Assembly (NCBI GenBank): GCA_007258455.2
Contig: VDFB02193867.1
Location: 567,849,469 to 567,913,468 of the forward strand
Direction of reading: 5' to 3'
Source: Sequoia sempervirens
Lineage: Eukaryota > Streptophyta > Pinopsida > Cupressales > Cupressaceae
Length of the DNA stretch: 64,000 nucleotides
Both the position numbers and the translations under genes were made by a program. Of this stretch, positions 22,667-35,023 are shown piece after piece. Position 1 is the first letter of the stretch. Each line of letters begins with the position of its first letter. The notes beneath the pieces were generated by a model. It had not been told where the DNA came from and did not search any database. It saw only the letters and a program-made list of their open reading frames with translations.

Positions 22667-24493
22667 ATGTATAGAAGAAGAAGAGACGCACTGGGAAGAT
22701 TCCTCCCTAAAAATCTGTTTATTGAACTACCATTTGACCCAGCTGATAACGAACCTGAGGAAAATCCATTTGCTTTGCTAGTCCAGCACCCAGACATGGC
22801 AAATAATCCACCTAATAATCCACCTCCTGCATTTGAGTTTCCCATTATTCCCCAACAAGATACTGACAATCCTAAAAACATCCCCTCTTCCTTGCTTCCA
22901 AAGTTTTATGGCCTAGTCACAGAAGACCCAAAAACCTTTCTGTTTGAATTTGATGTCCTCTGTCGTAGTTATGACTACAACACAGATGCTCATAAATTGA
23001 AGCTATTTCCTTCCACTTTGAAGGAGGGAGCTCTCAGATGGTTCATGAGTCTGGGAAGAGGCATTGTAAATAGTTGGGCAGCCATGCAGACGAAATTCCT
23101 TGAAAAGTATAAGGAATATTGTAAGAGTGCCAGCAAAGGTGATGACATATTCTGAATTCAACAGAAGGAGGATGAAAGTCTGGAAGATTATATTTCAAGG
23201 TTTTTGTTTTCATTAAAAAGAAACTCAAACCATACTCCTAACGAGGACTCTCAGAAACTACTTTTTCTAAGGGGAATTAGTGATTCCTGTATTGACGCCC
23301 TGGACCTAGTGGGATGAGGTGATATAACTCAACTGCCTTGGGATGATATCCAGAAGATATGTCTTAACTACTCTCGAGCAATAGTTAAGAAAGGTCGAGG
23401 TCATCATGCTTCAATGGGGAAGTCTTCTTCTGGTGGAGTTTCCTGGATGGAGATCGCAAATCTGCTATCTGATTTCAAGCAGGACATCATTAATAATATG
23501 GCTACACAATTGGACACTATGCAAGCTCAGAATAAACATGCAGAAGTTGAGGTAGTTTTGGCTGAGTTCTGTCCATATTGTAGACAAAAGAAGCGTGATT
23601 GCAGATGCAAGATGGTGGCTAATTTGGAAGCCAGACAACTACCTACTGATTTCAAACCAGTGGAAGGTGATGATGATCAAGTGTTCGTTGTTGCACAAAG
23701 GAGACCATGGGCCCAAAGGCAAGGTATGCCTCAAGACCCTTTAACTTTTGATAATCCCTATTCTGGCTATAATAACCAATGGCAACAAGCATATGGACCA
23801 CCACCACCATGGAATCCGCCTCAACCAAGTTGGCCTAATTATCAAACCCCACAGTGGCAATCTCCTCAAGGAGGTTGGTAGTAGCCAAAAGGGCAATGGA
23901 CCCCACCTTTAGGAAATTGGCAACAAAATCCTCAATGGAGAGGTCCTCAACAATGGCAAAACCAGTCTCCTGGGTTCCTGCAGCCTCCACAGCCACAACA
24001 ACAGGCCCTTATGTTGCCTCCTGCAGCAACTACCACAAATCTTGGACCTCCAAAGCAAACGCCTATGCCTGCCCAGCTGTTGCCTAATCCCAATAATAAG
24101 TAACAGCAGCAACCTCAACAACCTGTGTATATTTTTGAAGCCAACCAATATCAAGCTTATGCCTTAAATGTTAATGACATCCATCTGAAGTCTGGAACTA
24201 CTTTACCTACTCCCAAACCACCTCTAATTACAGAAATATCTGATTCTCCCCTTGAAGAACCTAATGCACCTGTTGTTCCCACTGAGGATATGCCTTTACC
24301 CGATATAGTTTCTACGGAACCTATTTTGTAGAGACAAGATAAACCACCTTTTCCTATGAGGTTACAAAGTACTGAATCTAAACTCATGGAAGAACCCACT
24401 TTTGACATTCTAGATCAGCTCAAAAATGTGCAAATTCAAATCCCTTTGTTTCATGCTATTAAAGATGTTCCCATTTTTGGAAAAAGCTATTAA
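22667..24493 (+). pseudogene. gag: Element B gag, copy 1
   Basis: The capsid-like polyprotein begins at an ATG followed by an Arg-rich start (MYRRRRDALGRF). The retrotransposon gag domain is readable: LLPKFYGLVTEDPKTFLFEF, then LKLFPSTLKEGALRWFMSL. After an in-frame TGA at 23153 and another near 23316 it continues through a CPYCRQKKRDCRC cluster (C-x2-C-x6-C-x-C, not the classical CCHC knuckle) into a Gln/Pro/Trp-rich tail. Copy 1 has extra stops at about 23879 (TAGTAG, where copy 2 has CAGCAG), 24103 and 24329. The gag frame closes at 24491-24493, and the protease frame starts in another phase after a GGAAAAAGC run at 24479-24487. Confidence 0.88.
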
Positions 24494-25214
24494 AGAAGCT
24501 TGTTTGAAGAAGCCTGGATGAAAGAAAAAGGATCCCCAAATAATTCATGTCTTAGGGAAATTGGCTGATATAATGTTGGGAAATGTAATCATTCCAAAGT
24601 ATATTGACCCTGGAAGCCCTGTAGTACAGATACATATAAATGGTCAAGTTGTAAAAAATGTTTTGATTGATTTAGGAGCTGCCATCAATGTAATGACAAA
24701 GCATACTATGGACTCCTTGAATATTTCAAACATTAGGTCTACACAAACAATTCTGCAGCTTGCAGACAGCTCCACAGTTAAACTTGATGGGATGGTAGAA
24801 GATGTAATTGTCACTCTTGAATCTTGGGAGTATCCTGCTAATTTCACAATATTATTAGTTAAGGCAACTTTAGGAGGGTATCCAGTTATCCTTGGTAGGC
24901 CATGGTTAGCAACTGCTGATGCTTTTATAGGATGTCGTTCTGGAGATATGACCATTTCTGATGGGCAGTCCACAAAGAAATTGGCTTTGTATCCGCCTGC
25001 TAAACCTCAACCAAATTTGTCCCAACCTGTTTGGCCAGATGTGGGAGAAGAAACAGAAGAAGCCAATTCTTTGGCTCAATTAATGATGCTCCAAAATGAT
25101 CCATTCTCTCAACTTCAAAGTGAAGATGCTTTGCTTTTTCAAATTCTGCAATTCAATCTTGATACAGATAGTTTATCTGATCCAAGTGACAGTCATCATC
25201 AATGTTTCCTGTAG
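24486..25214 (+). pseudogene. Element B aspartic protease, copy 1
   Basis: Retropepsin-like domain in the pol frame. After an in-frame TGA near 24521, the open part runs from MADIMLGNVIIPKY to the stop at 25212. The fold markers are present: VLID.GAAINVM active-site loop, ILQLADSS flap region and GYPVILGRPWLATADAFIG helix. The active-site triad reads Asp-Leu-Gly, where retropepsins have Asp-Ser/Thr-Gly. A single C-to-T change (TCA to TTA) explains it, and both copies carry it, so the protease should be inactive. Confidence 0.88.
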
Positions 25215-26531
25215 CAGCTAGATTCCAAGAGTTCATTGCTTAAACTTCTGACAATTTTTCATAACCTGCTTCCACCAGAGGTACAAACATTACCTGTTGA
25301 TTCTATAAGTAATCTTATTAAGTAGATAGAATTGTCTCCAGATCATTGTTTAAATGTTAATAGCAAGTTGTCTCAGTCTCAAAAGGTTGACTTATTAAAA
25401 ATGCTCCAAGAATAGCATAAAGCTTTTACATGGGAATATGGGGACATGCAAGGAACAGATCCTCAAGTTTGTACTCATAGGATATATATCAAAGAAGATT
25501 GTTTACTAGTTAGACAACCTCAGAGAAGAGTAAATCCAGCACTTAGAAAAATAGTGAAAAATGAACTTCAAAAGTTGCTTGATGCTGGTTTTATTTACCC
25601 AATTTCTAACAGCCAATGGGTTTCTCCATTAGTCATTGTCCCCAAAAAAGGAGGAAAATGGAGAGTATGTGTACATTACAGAGAGTTGAACAATGCCACT
25701 AAAAAAGATCACTTTCCATTACCTTTTGTAGGCCAAGTACTAGACTCACTATCTGGCAAAAGATATTTTTCCTTCTTAGATGGTTATAGCGGGTATAATC
25801 AGATAAAAATTGCCCCTGAAGATCAAGACAAGACCACTTTTACCTGTCCATGGGGAACATTTGCTTATTCGGTCTTGCCTTTTGGCTTATGCAATGCACC
25901 AGCAACATTTCAGAGAGCAGTAATTAGTATATTTGCCGATATATCTCATGAATATATGAAGATTTATATGGATGATTTCACTACATATGGAGTCACATTT
26001 GAAGAAGCACTGGTGAATTTAGAAAAAGTATTAAAAAGGTGTAGAAAGAAAAATTCATCTCTAAATAGTGAAAAGTGTTTTTTAATGATGGAAGAAGGTA
26101 TTGTTCTAGGTCATCATATTTCAAAGAATGGAATTCAGGTTGACCCTGCTAAAATTGAAGTTATTCAGAATTTACAAACTCCTGCAAAACAAAAAGATGT
26201 TAGAAGTTTTCTTGGTCATGCAGGGTATTATAGAAGGTTTATAAAAGACTTTAGTAAAATTGCCAGTCCACTTTATGCTTTGTTAACAAAGGATTCCCAA
26301 TTTGAGTGGACCAAGGCCTATGAAAAATCCTTCCTGCAGCTAGAGGACTTGCTTACTAAAGCCCCTTTTCTTCAAGGTCCAAAATGGAACCTGCCTTTTA
26401 ACATACATGCTGATGCATCTGATTTTGGTATAGGAGCAGTTTTAAGTCAAAAAGAAAATTCAATTGAGGATTCTATCTACTTTATTAGCAAAAACCTTCA
26501 AGGTCCTAAGCTCAACTATACTATTACATAA
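25215..26531 (+). pseudogene. pol: Element B reverse transcriptase, copy 1
   Basis: RNA-dependent DNA polymerase domain of the pol polyprotein. After three stops (about 25212, 25323, 25413) a 361-codon open frame from 25446 covers the whole RT core: DAGFIYPISNSQWVSPLVIVPKK fingers, FLDGYSGYNQI with the first catalytic Asp, LPFGLCNAPATFQ palm, and YMDDF with the catalytic pair (about 25962-25976). LGHHISKNGI and RSFLGHAGYYRRFI thumb motifs follow, then the start of RNase H (HADASDFGIGAVLSQ). The fingers motif reads RVCVHYREL (His for the usual Asp). It ends at a TAA at 26529. This is the longest open frame in element B. Confidence 0.92.
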
Positions 26532-26843
26532 AATGAATTGCTTGCAGTAGTGTATGCTTTGAATAAATTTAGGCATTATGTCACAGGTTATCAGATATTC
26601 GTCCACATTGACCATGCAGCAATCAAGTACTTGATGAACAAACCTGCCATTTCTGGTAGATTGGCACGATGGCTCCTATTGTTACAAGAATTTGATATCA
26701 CAATTATTAACAAACCAGGAAGAGCTAATGTTGTAGCTGAATTTTTATCAAGACTTCAATCAACTGCATCTGAGGAACATGAGGTCATTGATGATAGATT
26801 TCCAGATGAACACTTGTTTGCCATTACTGCACATACACCCTAG
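26532..26843 (+). pseudogene. Element B RNase H, copy 1
   Basis: Same frame as RT, after one TAA. Reads ELLAVVYALNKFRHY (containing the conserved Glu), an IDHAAIKYLMNKP segment with the third acidic residue, then RLARWLLLLQEFDI and a terminal ADHLSRL-like motif altered to AEFLSRL. It degrades the RNA strand during reverse transcription. With the upstream DAS at the end of the RT frame the domain is full length but broken. Confidence 0.85.
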
Positions 26844-27122
26844 TATGCAGACATTGCTAATTATCTGGCAGCAAACATAATACCAGCTCATTTTTCCCCA
26901 AAAAAAGAAGTTGTTGATAGAGAAAAGTTTTAACTTTACCTGGATTGCAAATTGTCTGTTCTATATTGGCCCTGATCAAGTAATGCGAAGATGTGTAAGA
27001 GAAGATGAGACTTATGATATCTTGCATGCTTGCCATGATGAACCATGTGGGGGGCATTTTGCAGCAAAAAGAATAGCAATGAAAGTTCTTACAACAGGGT
27101 ATTACTGGCCAATATTACACAA
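26844..27122 (+). pseudogene. Element B integrase N-terminus, copy 1 (cut by gap)
   Basis: After a TAG at 26841 and a one-base phase change near 26905-26930, the zinc-binding N-terminal domain is readable (RRCVREDETYDILHACHDEPCGGHFAAKR, then GYYWPILH), where the gap starts. The rest of the integrase is seen only in copy 2. Confidence 0.85.
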
Positions 27123-27222
27123 NNNNNNNNNNNNNNNNNNNNNNNNNNNNNNNNNNNNNNNNNNNNNNNNNNNNNNNNNNNNNNNNNNNNNNNNNNNNNN
27201 NNNNNNNNNNNNNNNNNNNNNN
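27123..27222. other. Assembly gap (100 N)
   Basis: Exactly 100 N. Its left edge (27122) pairs with 43828 in copy 2; its right edge is unrelated flank. The missing part of copy 1 is therefore at least the rest of integrase, the post-pol ORF and the 3' LTR. Confidence 0.99.
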
Positions 27223-29380
27223 CATTTGTACCATCGAGGTTTGTAGGAGATAATGATCCCATGTACTGATTGTATAAATGTGAGTGTTGATAATCAACTG
27301 GCATTATAAGGCTTTGATAGTTTGGTTGGTTTAGACCGCTTATGATGTATGGATAAATTTTATATTCCATATTCTTCTTGTGTTGAGGTCTAGTTTGGAC
27401 GATAAAATAAGGATCAATTTTCAAGAATGTGGGAGGTGAACCTCTAATTCTTTGGATAGATCTAAACTCTAGGTACAAAAAAGAAAGTCTAAGATTTTAA
27501 GGATCAAAATGACGGTGATGAGATATGTAAGATGGATGATTGGTGAATGATTGGAACTCTTTAGGAAACCTTGAAGAGGATTCTAAACTTTAGGACTTGG
27601 ATTGATGTTTTGATTTGATTTGTATAGTGAAAACTCTAAGAGGTTGGATGTTGTCCTAGAATTAAATTGTTTAGAAGATGCTAATTTGTCTAGGTTTGAG
27701 AAGAAGGATTCATCTAGACACACCTAAGCAAACAAGATAATTTTGATAATGAACTCCTAAATCCCACGATGTTGGATGTTCATCAAGGGATGAATTTGTT
27801 CACAAGGTTTGATAATTTGATCAAATATGTGGAGAAGGATTCATCTACACACATCTAATCATTTGAATGAAATGATTTTGATTTGGTTCAAATGATTTTC
27901 CCAAAGTTTAGCATGAGGGATTTTTTCAAGATTTCCAAGAATTGTTTATGAGGTGATTTTGATTTTGATCTTTGGGAGATGGATGAAAGTTTTTTTTTTT
28001 ATTCTAAGAGACTTAGAGAGACTTTGTTTACTAGACCAAGATATTGAAGGACATGCTTTTCTCTAAGAGTGGTTCAAACCAAAAGACCAATGTTTGCATG
28101 AAAACCATATGACCAAAAGATGCCAAGAACTTGTGTGGGATTCAATTTGAGTTAATCTTGGTTAATGACTTGCTTTTACCACAAACACACTTCTTGCTTA
28201 GTTTTCAAACTAAATGTCTATGTCTCAATTCCTTTCCATTCCACAAGGTCCATTATGTGAAAATCAAGGTTTCAAGAGCATAGTTCCCTAATGTTGAACC
28301 ATAGGAGGAATTGTAGTGGAACCTTGTTTGTTTGCTCAATAGATATGCTTAGGGTTAGTATTTTTTATTGCCCTGCATTTATTGTTTTGGTTATCTATTT
28401 GCATCTGTGTTGTTGGATGCATTAACATAGGACCATTTGTAGATTATCAACATGATGGATACAAAATTAGTTTGGAAGTTGGTAAGTGTTATTGTTTCTA
28501 ATATCTCTTTTATCTGTTTAATTTATCTGTTTGAGCTTTCGAACGTGCTCCCCGTTGGCTTGGCCAACAAGAGGATTTGTTATGAAATAGCTCTTTTGAA
28601 AATTCTTTATTTGCCTGTAAAAATTATTGCCAACTAATGTAGCTTGAATTGTTGATTAAGCTTTTGCTATTGTGGGGAGGTTGTGTAGATTATTGACCAG
28701 TGGTTATTGGATTTATGAGTTTTATTTAATATGGGTTTCATACCAAACAATGTAGCTTCAAATTTGAATTGACAAACCAAGTTTTACATAGCCTACTTTC
28801 CTTCTATGAGAATTTTTAGTGTGGGTTCCAACTCATCTGTGATCTAGCTATGATTTTTAACTTTTCTTTTAATAGTTGTTTTGCAATTTATTGATTTTGT
28901 CTATAATATTTAGTGGGAAATAATGTTGCTTGAATTTTAAAATGAGAAACCAGTAAAGGATGTGTCGGATACCTGTTATACAATTCTCTATTTATCTTCG
29001 ATATTTTCCTGTAAAGGATGTAGATTTAATCTTCTATCAATATGTTTCAAATTTTGTTTTCTACCTATAAGTTCAAATAAATCGGCAAGATTATTTTTAC
29101 ATAAAAAGATGTAGGGTCCCCAAAATGCAAGTAAGCATCTAGACTAGATTTTCCCTGAGCTGACTAGTTGAGAAGACTTCAAATTCAACCCTTTTTTTTC
29201 CTATACTAATGTCGAACTTTGGAGTAGATGATATGGTATAAGAAACCAAAAAGGTTTGAATTTGTAGCCTTCCCAATTGGTTAATTGAGGGGAAATTTTT
29301 TTTGGATGTTTCTTGTCTTCATAAATTCCAAGCTCAAGAGTTAAATGGTGATAAAAAAATATACTATACACATGTATTTA
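27223..29380. other. AT-rich non-coding flank
   Basis: No credible gene. There is a diffuse duplication around 27700 and 27830 (both contain AAGGATTCATCTA followed by ACACA). Boxes of the dispersed repeat family recur at 28790-28925 (CTATAATATTTAGTGGGAAATAAT-like). The 61-codon frame at 28452 has no recognisable motif. Confidence 0.55.
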
Positions 29381-29545
29381 GATATAGTCCTATGCATATA
29401 GACACATATATGTACATATGTACATATGGATACATATATATGCTTATATGTGTGTGTTTGTAAATGTGTTCATAAAGGGAAACTTCAATACATATATGTA
29501 CTTAATTATTTGTACACATATATACATGCATATATTCTACATTGA
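29380..29545. repeat. ATAC/ATGT microsatellite tract
   Basis: Interrupted TACATATG-type repeats, with a D-type family box nearby (about 29688, CATTGCCAAAAGAGCC). Confidence 0.7.
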
Positions 29546-30768
29546 AGATCCATTATTTTCCATTAAATATTATAGATAGATAGGCAAATCATAAAAGAAC
29601 TATTAGGAAAAGATTGAAGCACGACATATGTTTGATTCTTCAATAATGGTTGTTGTTTCTTTTGTTAGAAAGGAAGGAAAATATATTGATTAATTTGCAT
29701 TGCCAAAAGAGCCATAGCGGTGTTGCTTTAGAATTATAGTATTGTAAGAATCGTCTTCCTTGGCTCTCTTGTCTAACAAAATAGAGGTTTACCAAACTGC
29801 TATGCTATGGAATCCGTAAGTCGTTATGCATTGGTGTTATGCATAAATATTTTTCCCATAATATTGAATAACAAGCAACCTAGGCCAAATCTACAATTAA
29901 GGTTGTGATGTTATACACATTTTTGGACAGCTTATTGCACCATATGATTCTTTCCATAACATAGTAAAATTTACAATCTGTGTAAATACATATATATAGA
30001 AAAAATAAAATCCTTCATGCACACACATATAAGCATCCTGAAAGATAGAGAGATACATATGAAGGTATATGTATTTGCATTTATTATTATTTTTCTTCTT
30101 GATGTATCCCCTGCTATTTGCATACCATTAAAAGTGGATTTGTATTCTTCTTATCGTATCTCATCTTCTTTAAACAATATTAAAAGTGGAATGTTTATAA
30201 ATTGATATTTGCAAGTTGTGTACTAGTTAGCATTTGGATGCTATAGTACACTGATCTTTTTTTCTAAGTGTGAAATAGAGTTGTCAATTAGTGAGCTCAA
30301 ATTGCAACATTGTTTCACTACAAATAAGCTTGTAGAAGTATGTCTATGGAAGTGGGCTTTGTGGATGAGTTTGCAGAGGCCCCCAATATTGATTTCTTGC
30401 TAGCCCTTGTTGGTCTCTCCATAGAGTTTGGATCTAAGGGCATGGCCCCCCGGCCTTTAGATCCTGATCCCATAAGTATGGTTTTGCTTTATCTTGTACT
30501 TGTTGCAAATTTGGTGTTATTGTTTCCAACTCTCTTCTCTTCTAGGTGTACATCTACATGGCCATCTTGACAAAGCATATACATGTGGAACTAGTTATGT
30601 ATTCCTATTTTCCAACATATAAAAGGATTGCTTTGATGTATATGTATATCTATATGTATATGTATGTATATATATGTATATGTGTATGTGTATGTATATG
30701 TATATGTATATGTATGTATATTTGTATATATGTCTATGTATATATACATGTATATCTATGTATTTATC

Positions 30769-30802
<34 letters not shown>

Positions 30803-32200
30803 TGTATACGTATATGTATATGTATGTGTATGTTTGTATATGTATATGTATGTATATGTATGCATGTATGCATATGTATATGAATATGTGTATGTATATG
30901 TATATGCATTTGTATATGCATATGTGTATGTCTATGGGCATGCGAAAAAAAATATTACAATATGATAGATCAGATATGAGGACAACATATTTTGCACTTT
31001 TTTTATGAAATAAATGGCACAATGACTCTTTTGATAGTGCAACCTAATGAAAGTATAATTTTTGACACTGCAACAATTAATATTTTACATGTATATGTAT
31101 ATGTATGTATATGTGTATATATGTCTATGTATATATATATATATGTATATGTATGTATATATGTATATGTATATGTATGTATATATGTATATATGTATAT
31201 GTATATGTATGTATATGGTTATATATGTACATGTATGTATGTGTATGCATGTATGTATATGTATATGTATATGTGTATGTATATGCATGTGTATGTATAT
31301 GCATATGTATATGCATATGTGTATGTCTATGTATATACAAAAATAAATACTACAATATCATAGATTAGATATGTAGAGAGTAGATTTTTCCCAAATAATA
31401 CGAAATTAATGCCACAATGATTGCTTTGGAAATGCATCTTAATCAAAGCATAGTTTGTGAGATTGAAACATTCAATATTGCATTTACTCTGCTCGATCAT
31501 ATTTACTTTGCTTTGCTTTCCCCCATTGCGTAGCAACGACAAGATGCATTAAGCCTCACACAAGCATAGACTTACTATCCAACCCTCCTTGTCCTGAGGT
31601 TCCAAAGTCCTCTATGTATATTTGACTAGAATTTAATATTTCCTAATGTTCAACCTATGTTATTCCTTTTTTGGTCATTCATAGATATTGATTCATATAC
31701 AGATGGATAGACATATATATTTTGTTATATGTTTATGTATAATTGCCACTTTCAATGTATGTATGGGTATATATGTATATTCATATATCCTAATGTAATT
31801 GAGCTTGTATCTATACTCGTAGGTTGTACGAGCAGAGTCAAGTTGCACAACCCAATCAATTGTTGAATTTAGAAAGGGTAAAAAATAGCAACGAAACTAT
31901 TTGTATTATAGGGAGCATAGAGAGGAAATATCCATGAAGCATCACAAAAAATAATTACAAAAAAGGATAGCTACAACAAGCACATCTACACATGAAAATG
32001 GTAACAATGCTCCCTTGTAGCACGAAACTCCAATGGCAAATGGCAACCCTTGTATACAATCTCAAAGGAGCTCCTCTATTGCATGAACACATGAACAATG
32101 CCTCAAAGAAATATTCAACAATAGCTATCATGTTGTGGTAAAGCGATTTTGACATCGTATAGATATGTTCTCCAATGTTTCTTTTTTCCAATTATGTAGG
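29546..32200. repeat. AT-rich repeat DNA with two long TATG microsatellites
   Basis: Two dense, interrupted (TATG)n/(TATA)n tracts, about 30637-30945 and 31089-31345, give several overlapping Tyr/Met/Cys-only open frames on both strands that are not genes. The DNA between and around them holds the dispersed boxes (29688, 31030, 31430). Confidence 0.7.
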
Positions 32201-32227
32201 GAAAGCTACATAGGGATGCACACTTGA

Positions 32228-32698
32228 ATGTTAGGGTCAAAAGCCATATGTGTAAGGTGTTATTATGAAAAAGGTGCCCATCAGTTCAACTCCAGAAATG
32301 GAATAGATCCAGGCCCACAACCATTGTTACTCAAAAAGTTAACACAAGTTGAAGAGATGCTTATTGATAGGGTGGCTCCAGTTTTACAGGTCACCCACAC
32401 TAGAGGAGGCCAATTTAAATATAGTGTTCACATGATAAGCTTCCCTTAGGATATCTCAAGCATCACAAAACTTTTTTCGTGTCGTTTGCAAGACCTTGAG
32501 GTCGTTATTGTTCGTAGGACCACTATTGAAGGTGACAATTATGATTGTTATGATAATAAACATCATGTCATGGATGCATTGAAATACAAAATCCAATATG
32601 ACAAATACTACAATGATGTTGAGATTGATGTTGAGGCTCTTAATATGTTACCCAATGTTGTTGTTGATGTGTCCAGTTTGTTGCATACAATAGAGTAA
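32228..32698 (+). pseudogene. Helitron N-terminal domain
   Basis: Contains CVRCYYEKG (a CxxC pair), then NSRNGIDPGPQP and LTQVEEMLIDRVAPVLQV, then RGGQFKYSVHMISFP. This is the signature of the domain found at the N-terminus of many Helitron helicase proteins. One TAG near 32449 precedes a continuation in the same phase to 32698. Confidence 0.85.
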
Positions 32699-32749
32699 GT
32701 TTCAGGCGAAGACCTAATGCCATCAACTAGCTCAACAAATGTTGGAAAA

Positions 32750-34275
32750 GAATAAAATGGCTCTTCAAAATTTGCATCATTTATTCCTTACTTACCAAAT
32801 GGTAGACGAGAGCTACAAGAAATAAAAGACATCTTTAAAATTGGTAAAAAAGACCAAAATATCTTATCTTGGCCTAAAGTTAGCTCTTCTCTTGTTAATG
32901 AATACAACACTGAAGGTTTATTTTCAATGGCCTTTCCAACATTGTTCCCCATTAGAGCAGCGCTTCCCCTTCAACTGAGAAATATTAAAATTCACTTGCA
33001 TGAATATGCCCTCCACCTATTGAGATATTTGACCACAGGTTTGGCAAACATGTTAGGTTTAGATATTTTCTCTACAACTTGATTATGAGACATTGCAACC
33101 AACAAATTTTCTTTGTTTTTGTTAAAGTAGATGTGGAGGATAGAATCCCTAGGTCGTTGACTGCTTTGAGGCAACAACTTCAAGCTACTCCCGACCACCA
33201 ACTAGCCAATTAGTTGATGCGATTTGGAGCTTCGTTGTGTGTGACCCACTCTTTTTGGAGCTCTTGTTGGGTGTAGCTAACAACTACGATTGAACAACTT
33301 GGTACACCCACCCTTTTTTTCACTTTGAGTTGTGGAGATATAAAATGGGATGACCTACAAAAAAAATTTCTCTATTGCATCTTGTTTAGCGATGGAGCCT
33401 TCAAAAAACACGCTAATAGATAGTGTTGTTCATAATCCACATATAACATCTTTATATTTGCATCATATATTCTCAATTTTCCATGAAGAGGTGATTGAAA
33501 AGCTTTTGCATGCAAAAGATTATTCGTATAGATATGAATGGTAGCATCATGGCTCTACACATGTGAATGGTTTTCTATGGCTTTCAGAAGCTCCTGACAT
33601 GGATACTCTTGATTGGTCCAATGACCATGATCTCACCATAGCAAGGCACTTTTTTTATAGATATGTTTCAGCTTGGAATCCACATTTCCCTACACAAAAG
33701 ATTGCTTATAATGTATCATTTCTCTGAAGAAAACTTGTTCTTGCTTACCATGAGCTAGATCTTGACCAATAATCTAATCATAGATTATGAATAGTTGCTA
33801 AACATAGTTAAAAGGCACACACAATGCTCTGAATATACTTGTTTAAGAAGAAAAGGAGAGAAATTGCAATGTTGGTATAAAGAACCATGGAAACAACAAC
33901 TTACCTCTACATTGACATTTGATGTTGACTCTAACAAATCCAAAAAACCAGCAAGAAATGATGATCACTTAAATATTCACAGCCTAATTATGCTTGCAAT
34001 TTGGCATGCCAATGTTGATTTCCAGCCAGTTGTTTCTAGGAAATTTTTTTTGAATTATATTTCTAAATATGTAGGTAAATCTAAGAAAAAAAAGAAAATT
34101 GTCTAGATTATATGTTGAAAATCTAGTTGCAAATAAAAATATAGTTGAGGATAGAGCGCCGGTTGCATACCAAAAATTCATGATGAATATGCTTGTGGAA
34201 CGTGACATCTCTATACAAGAGACGTGTCATATGTTACAAAAATTGCCTCTTCTTACTTCAAGTCGATGATACGTT
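32750..34275 (+). pseudogene. Helitron Rep (HUH endonuclease) region
   Basis: Reads FSMAFPTLFPIRAALP (about 32920) and a HLLRYFDHRFGKHVRFRYF-like helix. Around 33530-33580 is the HUH block, in which the normally His-hydrophobic-His core is HVN: the second His is Asn (AAT), and a TAG sits three codons upstream. Further on come the CLRRKGEKLQCWYKEP cysteine region (33795), ARNDDHLN and the catalytic tyrosine motif NYISKYVGK (about 34048-34075), which is intact. Rep nicks and joins single strands during rolling-circle transposition; this copy should be inactive. Confidence 0.83.
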
Positions 34276-35023
34276 CAGTTGAATGTTTGCAAAAAGACAT
34301 GGTTTCATATAAACAGAGATGATACTGATGAAGAGTTGCCAACAAACTATATGCATTGCTATATGCAAAGGCTTCTAGAGCTATTTTCTTTATCCCTTAT
34401 TCACTCGGTCTGCCTATATACACACTTGCAGCAACACAAAAAGGATAAATGGAAACCAAGGCTCCAGCTTGCAGTTGTCCTTATTTGCCTATTATTAAAG
34501 ACTACTCCTATTGAAGATACAGAGATATTTGAGACATTTTGTTGGACTGAACTTATGTTATACAAACCTTTCCAGCACATACAAACAGATATAGGTCTTC
34601 AAAGAGAACATATAATAGAATATTGGAAACTTTTTAAAATAGTTGGTTATCATCCTTGGCATGTTAATAGAGTTCCAGTTACATCCACAATTGAAGAATA
34701 GGATGATAGTGATACTAATGATTTGAATCATCATCCTTCTATGGATGAATCTCAATGGGAAGTTTTCTCTCGGCTTGGTTCTACTACTAACTTTAGTATA
34801 AATCAGCTTCCACTATTGGGTAGGCAGGATTTTGATATGAACCGTCCATGAAATCCAAACCACATGTGTTCTTGAAGATCTCCAAAACATTGCTTTGCAG
34901 TTCATCTCATCAAGAAAGGCACAATGTGAGAAAGCTATAGTTTAATTCATTCGTGTAGATATGTCAACCCATCAACTTTCACTGAAGCAGCGATTGGCCC
35001 TTGACATGATTTAAATCCACTAT

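Larger units (their letters stand above)
21212..27122 (+). mobile_element. Element B copy 1, Athila-like Ty3/gypsy retrotransposon, truncated by gap
   Basis: TSD half ATATG (21212-21216), 5' LTR, tRNA-type primer site, gag, protease, RT, RNase H and the start of integrase, then the 100-N gap. The RT (YMDDF, LGHHISKNGIQVDPAKIEV-type segment) and the primer site point to the Athila side of the plant non-chromoviral gypsy elements. The 5' flank, TSD and LTR match those of copy 2 (38316-49727) in mirror image, so both are the same insertion. Copy 1 has extra stops in gag that copy 2 lacks. Confidence 0.9.

Noticed and set aside
30340..30570. 76-codon frame with an LVLVANLVLLFP-like hydrophobic stretch
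   Set aside because: Single short frame in repeat DNA with no start context, homologue or neighbour I could recognise.
30546..31368. Overlapping open frames of Tyr/Met/Cys/Ile on both strands
   Set aside because: They are translations of interrupted TATG/TATA microsatellites in all frames; not genes.
33984..34208. Minus-strand open frames over the Helitron
   Set aside because: The plus strand carries the Helitron motifs; these are shadows.
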